Shown: positions 57,349 to 64,000 of the stretch, piece by piece | How the letters are laid out: every line of letters begins with the position of its first letter | Numbering within the stretch: the stretch's first letter is position 1 | NCBI RefSeq assembly: GCF_900188225.1 | Contig: NZ_FZOC01000002.1 | Location: forward strand, 368,310 to 432,309 | Direction: 5' to 3' | DNA from: Humidesulfovibrio mexicanus | GTDB lineage: Bacteria > Desulfobacterota > Desulfovibrionia > Desulfovibrionales > Desulfovibrionaceae | DNA: 64,000 nt | Made by a program: the position numbers and the translations under genes | The notes under the pieces: generated by a model | Seen by the model: the letters and a program-made list of their open reading frames with translations, nothing else | The model's database searches: none | Told to the model about the DNA's origin: nothing

Positions 57349-57859
57349 GGCCCCAGGTCATCTCGCGCTCCGACTCCTCCTGCTTCTTGCGTCCTTCCTC
57401 AAGGGCGTCCTTGAGACAGGAGATGGTCTCGGCCGCGGGCATGTCCGGGTGGCGCAACAGACGCTCGGCCTCCTCGCGCACGAATTTTTGCTGGTAGTAT
57501 TTGTCCGGCCAGGAGAAGCCCTGCAATTCCTCAAGGGCTGGACCTCGTTCACCCTTGCCAATGCGGGACAGGCCCAGGTAGAAGGCTGCGTTGGGCTCGC
57601 CGGGCCGAAGCGAAAGGATCTCCCGGAAGCTGGTCTCGGCGTTGGCGTAGTCCTTTTTGGCGAAATGCGTCAGCCCGATGCGCTGGCGCAGGTAGATGGA
57701 GTCCGGGTCGCTGGCCAGCGCCTCGCCGTAGAGGCCCAGCGCCCGGTCATAGTCTCCGCTGGACAGGGCCATGCTGCCGCGCACGGACGGGGAGCAACCG
57801 GTGAGCAGGGGCGCGCACAGCGCGGCCAGGGCCAGCAGAGTCAGGAACGGGGTGCGCAT
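57338..57859 (-). CDS. TPR-repeat lipoprotein
   Basis: A 173-residue lipoprotein with signal MRTPFLTLLALAALCAPLLTGC (lipobox LLTGC, Cys22). The mature part has two or three tetratricopeptide repeats from about residue 28 (ALSSGDYDRALGLYGEALASDP, then AKKDYANAETSFREILSLRP), usually protein-protein docking units, and a charged C-terminus. The ATG follows AGGAGG. Its partner is unknown. It is transcribed divergently from mtaB and converges on mnmA. Confidence 0.88.
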   Translation of the reverse strand: MRTPFLTLLALAALCAPLLTGCSPSVRGSMALSSGDYDRALGLYGEALASDPDSIYLRQRIGLTHFAKKDYANAETSFREILSLRPGEPNAAFYLGLSRIGKGERGPALEELQGFSWPDKYYQQKFVREEAERLLRHPDMPAAETISCLKDALEEGRKKQEESEREMTWGLRR

Positions 57860-57927
57860 TGGAGCCTCCTGATGGTGGACAGCGTTGCTCCATTGTCGCC
57901 CAGACGCGTTGGATAATCCAGGAAAAA

Positions 57928-59256
57928 ATGACGCCACACATGCCGAACACGCCGGACGCCCAGAGCTTTTTCGTCGCCACCCTGGGCTGCAAGATCAACC
58001 AGTACGAATCCGAGTCCATCAGCGAGGCCTGGCGGGCCAGGGGCATGGTCGAGACAAACGACCCGGCCTGCGCCGGGGTGCTTTTGGTGAATTCCTGTGC
58101 CGTCACCGCCCGCGCGGTGAGCGATCTGCGCTCCGCAGTGCGCCGCCTGCGCCAGCAGAGCCCGGCAGCGCGCATCGTCGTCACCGGCTGCGCGGCCCAG
58201 GTGCTTGCGGAAGAGCTTGCCGCAATGCCCGAGGTGGACGCCGTGGTGCCGCAGTCGCGCAAGGGCGAGCTGCTGGCCGGACCTTTTGCGCCGTTGCCGG
58301 AACCGTCGGCCCTGTCGGCTCCCCCGCGCTTTCCCCCCTTCGAGATCGGCGCGTTCCGCCGCGCGCGGGCCGTGGTCAAGGTGCAGGACGGCTGCTCGCA
58401 CCACTGCACCTACTGCATTGTGCCGCTTACGCGGGGGGCTTCCGTCAGTCGCGACCCGTCCGCGACCGTGGCCGAGATGCGCACGCTGCTTTCCGCTGGC
58501 TATCGCGAACTGGTGGTCTCCGGCGTAAACCTGCGCCAGTACGGGGCCGATCTGCCGGAACCGCACGACTTCTGGGCGCTGCTTGCGCGCATCGAGGCCG
58601 AACTTGCGCCCGAGTGGGCTGGCCGCGCACGGTTGCGGTTGAGCTCCATGGAGCCGGGCCAGCTTGATTCCCGTGCCCTGGACGTGCTTGGTACCTCGTG
58701 TCTTGTCGCCCCGCATCTGCACATCTCGCTGCAAAGCGGCGACGAGGGCGTGCTCCGGCGCATGGGGCGCGGCCACTACCGCCCCGCCCAGGTGCTGGAC
58801 TTCCTGCGGCAGTTGGCGACCCATTGGCCCAGGCTGGGACTTGGCGCGGACCTGCTCACCGGGTTCCCCGGCGAAAGCGCGGAGCAGTTTGAGACCACGC
58901 TGGCCTTCTGCCGCGAGCTGCCGCTGACCTATGCCCATGTGTTTCCCTTTTCACCCCGGCCGGGAACGGCCGCCGCCCGGCTGCCGGACCCGCTGCCCAA
59001 GGCCGAGCGCACGGCGCGAGCCGCCCGGCTGCGCGGCCTGGCCGAGGGCAAGAAACGTAGCTTCTTGAAGGAACTGGCGATGCTGCAGAAGCTTACCGTA
59101 CTGGTGGAGAACACGCAAAACGGACACGGCGTGTGCGAGTTCTACGCGCCGTGCGCGGTGCAGGGCGGGAATCTGCGCGCAGGCGGGCTTGTGGCCCTGC
59201 GGCCGCAAGGAGTGGAGGATGGCCGTGTGGTCGGCCTTGCGGAGGTTGCGCCGTGA
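57928..59256 (+). CDS. mtaB: tRNA t6A37 methylthiotransferase MtaB
   Basis: MtaB is a radical-SAM enzyme that methylthiolates t6A37 to ms2t6A in tRNA. The 442-residue protein has the N-terminal MTTase domain (VATLGCKINQYES, NSCAVTARA, and VTGCAAQV with its cluster cysteines), the radical-SAM motif CSHHCTYC near residue 157, and a C-terminal TRAM-type region. TsaE at 18825 belongs to the pathway making its t6A substrate. The start is uncertain: ATG at 57928 is used, but a -10-like GATAAT at 57912 is only ten bases upstream, so the ATG at 57940 is possible. DUF4416 overlaps its stop. Confidence 0.93.
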   Translation: MTPHMPNTPDAQSFFVATLGCKINQYESESISEAWRARGMVETNDPACAGVLLVNSCAVTARAVSDLRSAVRRLRQQSPAARIVVTGCAAQVLAEELAAMPEVDAVVPQSRKGELLAGPFAPLPEPSALSAPPRFPPFEIGAFRRARAVVKVQDGCSHHCTYCIVPLTRGASVSRDPSATVAEMRTLLSAGYRELVVSGVNLRQYGADLPEPHDFWALLARIEAELAPEWAGRARLRLSSMEPGQLDSRALDVLGTSCLVAPHLHISLQSGDEGVLRRMGRGHYRPAQVLDFLRQLATHWPRLGLGADLLTGFPGESAEQFETTLAFCRELPLTYAHVFPFSPRPGTAAARLPDPLPKAERTARAARLRGLAEGKKRSFLKELAMLQKLTVLVENTQNGHGVCEFYAPCAVQGGNLRAGGLVALRPQGVEDGRVVGLAEVAP

Positions 59257-59822
59257 GCGTGCTGCGCGAGCCCCGGCCCGGCAAGGCGCTTGTCTCGCTT
59301 CTGGCCGAGGCCGCCTGGTGGGACGGAGGCGGCTGGCCGTCCCTGCACGCCGAGCTTGCGGAGCGCTTCGGCCCGGTGGACTACCGTTCCGGCCTCATGC
59401 CCTTCGACCACACGGACTATTACGGCGACGAACTGGGGCGTCCGCTGCTGCGGCGGCTTCTGGGCTTTGTCCGGCTTGCGCCGCTGGATGGCCTCAAGGC
59501 CATGAAGCTGGCCGCCGTGGCCATGGAGCAGGCCCGCCTGCGCGCTGACGGGACGCGCACGGTGAACGTGGACCCCGGCATCCTGACCTTGGAACGGCTG
59601 GTGCTGGCCTCGGGCAAGAATTTTACGCACCGGGTGTACCAGGGCGGCGGGGTCTGGGCCGACCTCACCCTGATTTACAACAAGCGGGAGGGCTGGGTGA
59701 CCCTGCCTTGGACCTTCCCGGACTACGCCACGGAAGACATGAAACGGCGCTTGACGGCGTTGCGCACTCTGTACAAAACAGCAGTCGAGGCTGGAGAGAC
59801 CCGGCCCGGCCAAGGAGAATGA
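59253..59822 (+). CDS. DUF4416-family protein
   Basis: A 189-residue protein matching DUF4416, a family of unknown function frequent in Desulfovibrio-type bacteria and other anaerobes. It begins MSVLREPRPGKALVSLL (GTG start overlapping the mtaB stop) and has GPVDYRSGLMPFDHTDYYGDELG near residue 40 and NVDPGILTLERLVLAS near residue 108, with KREGWVTLPWTFPDY. These conserved acidic and aromatic stretches look like a binding site but no reaction is known. yicC follows directly. Confidence 0.85.
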   Translation: MSVLREPRPGKALVSLLAEAAWWDGGGWPSLHAELAERFGPVDYRSGLMPFDHTDYYGDELGRPLLRRLLGFVRLAPLDGLKAMKLAAVAMEQARLRADGTRTVNVDPGILTLERLVLASGKNFTHRVYQGGGVWADLTLIYNKREGWVTLPWTFPDYATEDMKRRLTALRTLYKTAVEAGETRPGQGE

Positions 59823-59824
59823 CC

Positions 59825-60706
59825 ATGCCCATGAGCATGACCGGCTTCGGCCGCGTGGAGACCAACGAAGAGGATTTCAGCCACGTTTGGGAAATCCGCA
59901 GCGTAAACAACCGCTTCCTGGATGTGAAGTGGCGTATGCCCTCGGTGCTGCGCGGCCTGGAGCCCCGCTTTGACAAGATATTGCGCAAGAACGCCTCGCG
60001 CGGGCGTGTGGACGTGAACCTTTCCGTGGATACCCGCAGCGCCGCGCTTCTGGGCGTGAGCCTGAACGCCGCGCAGGCCGGGGCCATGCTGGATCAGCTG
60101 CGCGCGCTGGCCAAGGAACAGGGCGTGGCCTTCGCGCCGGACATGAACCGCCTGCTTTCCGCCCCGCACCTTTGGCGCGACGACGCCGCCGAGCCGGACC
60201 CGCGTTTGGCCAAGAGCCTGGAGCTGGGCTTCCAGAAGACGCTGGACGACTGGAACGCCTCGCGCCGCGTGGAGGGCGCGGAGCTTGCCCGCGATCTGTC
60301 CGCCCGTTTCGCCCGGCTGCGCGAGCTGGCCGCCGCCGTGACCCTGCGTGTGCCCGTGGTGCTGAAGGACAAGCAGGCCGCCACGGCCGAGCGCCTGAAC
60401 GCCCTGGTGGCCCAGGCGGGCATGAGCTTCGCCGAGGACCGCCTGGCCCAGGAGGTGGCGGTTCTGGCCGACCGCCTGGACGTTTCCGAGGAGCTGACCC
60501 GGCTGGCCGCGCACCTGGACCGCCTGGACGAGGCCGTGGCTGCCAAGGGCGAGGCGGGCAAGCGCCTTGATTTTCTCATCCAGGAGGCCTTCCGCGAGAT
60601 CAACACCTGCGGCAACAAGGCCCAGGACGTGGAAGTGAGCCGCCTTACCGTGGATTTCAAGGTCGAACTGGAAAAATGTCGCGAACAGGTGCAGAACATC
60701 GAGTAG
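59825..60706 (+). CDS. YicC-family endoribonuclease
   Basis: A 293-residue YicC/YloC protein; the E. coli member is an endoribonuclease involved in sRNA turnover. It starts [12 protein letters not shown], has the [17 protein letters not shown] segment near residue 25, a central coiled-coil-like region (170-250), and the C-terminal [23 protein letters not shown], diagnostic of the family, with the acidic metal ligands. The ATG at 59825 is chosen because AAGGAG lies at a good distance; the ATG two codons earlier is too close. DUF370 follows after 4 bp. Confidence 0.93.
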   Translation: MPMSMTGFGRVETNEEDFSHVWEIRSVNNRFLDVKWRMPSVLRGLEPRFDKILRKNASRGRVDVNLSVDTRSAALLGVSLNAAQAGAMLDQLRALAKEQGVAFAPDMNRLLSAPHLWRDDAAEPDPRLAKSLELGFQKTLDDWNASRRVEGAELARDLSARFARLRELAAAVTLRVPVVLKDKQAATAERLNALVAQAGMSFAEDRLAQEVAVLADRLDVSEELTRLAAHLDRLDEAVAAKGEAGKRLDFLIQEAFREINTCGNKAQDVEVSRLTVDFKVELEKCREQVQNIE

Positions 60707-60710
60707 GCAT

Positions 60711-61007
60711 ATGGACAGAAGCGAACGCAAGAGCGCGGCGCGCCAGCGGCTGGTGAGCCTGGGCTTCGGCAACTTCGTGGTGGCCGGGCGCATCATCGCC
60801 ATCGTGGACCCGGCCAGCGCGCCCATGCGCCGCCTGCGCGAGGACGCGCGCCAGGAGGGGCGGCTCATCGACGCCACCCAGGGCCGCAAGACCCGCGCCA
60901 TCGTGGTCACCGACTCGAACCACGTGATCCTTTCGGCCATCCAGGCCGAGACCATCGGCCAGCGCTTCCTGGCTGAAGAAAGCGCAAGCAAGCGCGAGGA
61001 GGAATGA
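60711..61007 (+). CDS. DUF370/RemA-family protein
   Basis: A 98-residue member of DUF370. It shows [29 protein letters not shown] and [20 protein letters not shown], the family signatures. The Bacillus homologue RemA is a DNA-binding regulator of matrix genes; the role in proteobacteria is unclear. The gene is placed between yicC and gmk, an order conserved in many bacteria. The stop overlaps the gmk start region. Confidence 0.92.
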   Translation: MDRSERKSAARQRLVSLGFGNFVVAGRIIAIVDPASAPMRRLREDARQEGRLIDATQGRKTRAIVVTDSNHVILSAIQAETIGQRFLAEESASKREEE

Positions 61008-61663
61008 TGCGTCCAACCGACGCCCCGCTCGACAACCTGCACGGCGGCCGCAAGGGCCTGTGCCTGGTGCTCTCCGCCCCCTCCGGCGCGGGCAAGAGCA
61101 CGTTGGTGGCCCGGCTGCGGGCCGAGTTCCCGGCCTTCGCCTACTCCATTTCCTGCACCACGCGCGCTCCGCGCCAAGGCGAAGAGAACGGCGTGCACTA
61201 CCACTTCCTCTCGCGCGAGACTTTCATTTCCCGGCGCGACGCCGGGTTCTTCGCCGAATGGGCCGAGGTGCACGGCAACTTCTACGGCACGCCCAAGGGA
61301 CCGGTGGAGGACATGCTCGCCAAGGGGCAGGACGTGCTCTTCGACATCGACGTGCAAGGCGCGCTGCAGCTCAAGCAGGTGTTCACGCAGGCCCTGTACG
61401 TGTTCATCCTGCCGCCCTCGCGGGAGGTGTTGGAGCAGCGCCTGCGCGGTCGCGGCACAGAGTCGGAGGAGGTCATCGCCAAGCGTCTGACCAACGCTTT
61501 GGGCGAGTTGGAGGCGGCCGGACACTTCGACTACCATGTGGTCAACGATGACCTTGAAGAGGCGGCCGACGAACTGCGGGCCATCTACGTGGCCGGGCGC
61601 GCGCGGGCCGTCTGCCGTCCGGGGCTTTTGCCCGGCCTGCTGGCCCAGTGGGGGCGCGGCTGA
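61007..61663 (+). CDS. gmk: Guanylate kinase
   Basis: Gmk phosphorylates GMP to GDP with ATP. The 218-residue enzyme has the P-loop LSAPSGAGKSTLV near residue 22, the GMP-binding SISCTTRAPRQGE and GVHYHFLSRE, and DVLFDIDVQGALQL. Two overlapping ATGs are possible (61004 and 61007); the second is better spaced from GAGGAGG. Its stop and the pyrF start share a base (TGATG). Confidence 0.96.
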   Translation: MRPTDAPLDNLHGGRKGLCLVLSAPSGAGKSTLVARLRAEFPAFAYSISCTTRAPRQGEENGVHYHFLSRETFISRRDAGFFAEWAEVHGNFYGTPKGPVEDMLAKGQDVLFDIDVQGALQLKQVFTQALYVFILPPSREVLEQRLRGRGTESEEVIAKRLTNALGELEAAGHFDYHVVNDDLEEAADELRAIYVAGRARAVCRPGLLPGLLAQWGRG

Positions 61664-62439
61664 TGCCCAGGCCCGAACTCGTGGTTGCCCTGGACTTTCA
61701 GACCGGGGCCGAGGCCCTGGACATGGCCCGCGCCCTTTCGTCCCTGGCGGCACCGGGCCAGCCCGGCCTGTGGATGAAGGTGGGGCTGGAGCTTTTCGTG
61801 GCCGAGGGGCCGTCTGTGCTGCGCGAGCTGAAGCGCATGGGCTTCAAGGTCTTTCTCGACCTCAAATTTCTGGACATCCCCAACACCGTGCGCGGAGCCG
61901 TGCGTTCGGCCGTCAAGAGCGGGGCGGACATGCTGAACATTCATGCCGCTGGCGGTCTGGACATGGCAGGAATCGCCGCCGCGGCGCGGGACGAGGCCTT
62001 TGCCGAACTGGGCGGCGTTGGCGCGAGGCCGCTGCTTCTGGCCGTCACCGTGCTCACCAGTATGCAGGATGTGGACAATCCGATCCTGCGCGGCCGTCCT
62101 GCCTCGGAAGTGGCGCTGGAGCTTGCGCGCCAAAGCCGCGAGGCCGGGCTGGACGGGGTGGTGTGCTCCGGCCAGGAGGCCGCGCGCGTCAAGCAAGCCT
62201 GCGGGCCGGATTTCGTGTGCCTCACGCCGGGCATCCGCGTGCCAGACCCCGACGACGCGGTGCCGGGCGACGACCAGCGCCGCGTCATGACTCCGGAAGC
62301 CGCCGTTGCCGCCGGAGCGGACTTTTTGGTGGTGGGACGGCCCATTACCCGCGCGCCGAGGGACAAGGGCGGGCCAGCGGCCGCCGCGCGCGGCATCCTG
62401 GAGCGCATGGCCCGGGCAGCCGCATCGGCCGGGCGCTGA
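61663..62439 (+). CDS. pyrF: Orotidine 5'-phosphate decarboxylase
   Basis: PyrF makes UMP from OMP. The 258-residue TIM-barrel enzyme carries the catalytic DLKFLDIPNT (Asp-Lys-Asp array) near residue 66, LTSMQD near residue 132, and CLTPGIRVPDPDDAVPGDDQ near residue 190, with GRPITRAPRD as the phosphate site. It is the eubacterial type I form. The ATG overlaps the gmk stop. recJ starts 4 bp after its stop. Confidence 0.96.
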   Translation: MPRPELVVALDFQTGAEALDMARALSSLAAPGQPGLWMKVGLELFVAEGPSVLRELKRMGFKVFLDLKFLDIPNTVRGAVRSAVKSGADMLNIHAAGGLDMAGIAAAARDEAFAELGGVGARPLLLAVTVLTSMQDVDNPILRGRPASEVALELARQSREAGLDGVVCSGQEAARVKQACGPDFVCLTPGIRVPDPDDAVPGDDQRRVMTPEAAVAAGADFLVVGRPITRAPRDKGGPAAAARGILERMARAAASAGR

Positions 62440-62443
62440 CGCC

Positions 62444-64000
62444 ATGCCCTGCAACTGGAAACTGCTTTCCGGCGCGAAGGTGCCGGACACCATCGACGCC
62501 ATGGCCCAGGACCTGGGCATCACCCGTGTCATCGCCGAGCTGCTGTGGCGGCGCGGGTACGAGTCCGCCCAGGACATGGACCGCTTTCTTTCCCCCGGCC
62601 TGCGGCACCTGCCCCAGCCCGCCGCAATCCCCGGCCTTTCGGAATCCGCGGAGGTCCTGGCCCGCGAACTCATGGCCGGCGCGCGCTTCTGCGTCTGGGG
62701 CGACTATGACGTGGACGGCATCACCGCCACGGCTCTGGTGAAGGACTTCTTCGCCAAGCGGCTGGGGCCGGAGGTGGCCGCGCAGCAGATCGGCCACTAC
62801 CTGCCCAACCGCGTGAATGACGGCTACGGTTTGAACCTGGACGGCGTGGAGCGCTTGGCCGGACAAGGCGTGCGCCTGCTGCTCACCGTGGACTGCGGCA
62901 TAAGCGCCGTGGCCGAGGTGGCCCGCGCGCGCGAGCTGGGCATGACCGTTGTGGTGAGCGACCACCACCTGCCCCCGGACGAACTGCCCAAGGCCCATGG
63001 CATTTGCAATCCGCGCCTGTGCGGCGGGGCCTGCGCAGACGCCTGCACCGGCCTGTGCAACCTGGCGGGCGTGGGCGTGGCCTTCATGCTCATGGCCGCC
63101 CTGAACCGGCTTTTGCCCGGCCAGCCTGTGGACATGCGCCAGTTCCTGGACTTGGTGGCCCTGGGCACCGTGGCCGACGTGGTGGATTTGACCGGCCCCA
63201 ACCGCATCCTGGTCAAAAATGGGCTGCTGCTCATCAAGGAGGCCCGGCGGCCCGGCATCGCTTCTCTCAAGGTCTACAGCGGCTACGACAAGCTGGCCGA
63301 CCTGGGCGCCGGGCAGATCGGCTTCGGCCTCGCCCCGCGCATCAACGCCGCCGGGCGCATGGACGACCCGCAAACCGCCCTCTCCATGCTGCTGGCACCG
63401 GACATGGACACGGCCAATCCGCTGGCCTCCAAGCTCGACGGCCTGAACGCCCAGCGCCGCAGCGAGGAGCAGGCCATCCTTGAAGAGGCCCTGGCCCAGG
63501 CCGAGGAGCAGAAGGAGCGGCTGGGCCTTGTGCTCGCGGCCGAGCACTGGCACCCCGGCGTCATCGGCATCGTGGCCTCGCGCGTTGTTGAGCGGCATTA
63601 TAAGCCCGTGCTCATGCTCTGCCGCGAGGACGCGCCCGACGAACCCGGCGGCGGCCACTGGAAGGGCTCCGGCCGCAGTGTGGCCGAATTCGACCTGCAC
63701 GAAGGCCTCTCCGGCCTGGAACGCCTGTTCCTGGGTTTTGGCGGGCACAGGCAGGCGGCCGGGCTCTCCATGCGCCTTGAAAACCTCGACGCCCTGCGCG
63801 AAGGCTTCCACCTGGCCGTGGAAGCCGCCCTCGGTCCCACGCCCCTTAAGCCCTCGCTCAAGCTGGACCGCGAGCTGTCCTTCGGCGATATCTCCTTCAC
63901 TTTGCTCAAGGAATTGGAGATGTTGCAACCATTCGGCATGGGCAACCCGGAGCCGCTGTTCGTCTCGCCGCCGGTGCTGGTGAAGGACTACCGCGTGTTC
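62444..64000 (+). CDS. recJ: Single-stranded-DNA exonuclease RecJ, truncated by window end
   Basis: RecJ degrades single-stranded DNA 5' to 3' in recombination and mismatch repair. The 519 residues in the window show the DHH-family motifs WGDYDVDGITATALVK near residue 86, SDHHLPPDELP near residue 173, and a DHHA1 part with GFGGHRQAAGLSMR near residue 430. A small Cys cluster (CNPRLCGGACADACTGLC, about 187-204) is inserted after the DHH motif. The frame is open to the last base, so the C-terminus lies outside. It is the last visible gene of the mtaB-led run. Confidence 0.96.
   Translation, partial: MPCNWKLLSGAKVPDTIDAMAQDLGITRVIAELLWRRGYESAQDMDRFLSPGLRHLPQPAAIPGLSESAEVLARELMAGARFCVWGDYDVDGITATALVKDFFAKRLGPEVAAQQIGHYLPNRVNDGYGLNLDGVERLAGQGVRLLLTVDCGISAVAEVARARELGMTVVVSDHHLPPDELPKAHGICNPRLCGGACADACTGLCNLAGVGVAFMLMAALNRLLPGQPVDMRQFLDLVALGTVADVVDLTGPNRILVKNGLLLIKEARRPGIASLKVYSGYDKLADLGAGQIGFGLAPRINAAGRMDDPQTALSMLLAPDMDTANPLASKLDGLNAQRRSEEQAILEEALAQAEEQKERLGLVLAAEHWHPGVIGIVASRVVERHYKPVLMLCREDAPDEPGGGHWKGSGRSVAEFDLHEGLSGLERLFLGFGGHRQAAGLSMRLENLDALREGFHLAVEAALGPTPLKPSLKLDRELSFGDISFTLLKELEMLQPFGMGNPEPLFVSPPVLVKDYRVF

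Overview
The window is 64 kb of high-GC bacterial chromosome, densely packed with core genes. The gene content suggests a sulfate-reducer-type deltaproteobacterium (Desulfobacterota), most likely of the Desulfovibrio family. Pointers are the bacterial selenocysteine machinery (selA, selB), a pseudouridine synthase fused to a dephospho-CoA kinase, a citramalate synthase beside aspartate kinase, and the block yicC - DUF370 - gmk - pyrF - recJ. This placement is inference from gene content; there is no rRNA in the window. I found no insertion sequence, no CRISPR array and no recognisable prophage. Only the truncated gene at the left edge next to a tRNA-Arg gene is of uncertain origin.

Layout. 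0-7.2 kb: end of an unrecognised gene, a terminator, tRNA-Arg(TCT) on the minus strand, then folC-selA-M18 peptidase-selB. 7.3-11.3 kb: tRNA-His(GTG) on the minus strand, then murA and comEC. 11.3-15.0 kb (minus): an iron-type alcohol dehydrogenase translationally coupled to a PAS-GGDEF-EAL protein, behind a 32-bp dyad. 15.1-22.5 kb (minus): one tightly overlapping eight-gene run, pdxJ-acpS-nnr-CBS protein-tsaE-lysC-cimA-MBL hydrolase. 22.7-27.6 kb: ugd, nhaA, a nitroreductase (minus), then psd-pssA for phosphatidylethanolamine synthesis. 27.6-32.5 kb: a leader with a possible leucine attenuator, leuACDB and a strong terminator. 32.5-35.7 kb: a metal (probably zinc) island, with a permease pair divergent from znuA-zur across tandem palindromic operators. 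35.8-40.5 kb: a small orphan gene, then (minus) an LpoA-like lipoprotein, gatC, gatA and a tautomerase. 40.5-43.1 kb (minus): grpE-dnaK. 43.3-48.9 kb (minus): a secreted protein, an M29 aminopeptidase with a diguanylate cyclase, a Tat-exported flavoprotein and a methyltransferase. 48.9-53.0 kb (minus): cbpA-cbpM-clpB. 53.1-55.6 kb (minus): the RluD-CoaE fusion and a rhomboid protease. 55.8-64 kb: a shortened glycosyltransferase with mnmA, a TPR lipoprotein (minus), then mtaB-DUF4416-yicC-DUF370-gmk-pyrF-recJ, with recJ running off the right edge.

How the genes connect. CimA makes citramalate, which in known organisms is carried to 2-oxobutyrate by the LeuCDB enzymes also encoded here, so isoleucine and leucine synthesis probably share enzymes, with lysC feeding the aspartate family. 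The two heat-shock blocks (grpE-dnaK and cbpA-cbpM-clpB) together form a disaggregation system. SelA and SelB imply that selenoproteins and a tRNA-Sec exist elsewhere in the genome. The most interesting regulatory candidates are the paired TGCAAC/GTTGCA operators in the zinc island, the leucine-rich leader peptide with rare Leu codons before leuA, the dyad before the alcohol dehydrogenase, and the inverted repeat framing the cbpA promoter. All of these are inferred from sequence alone.
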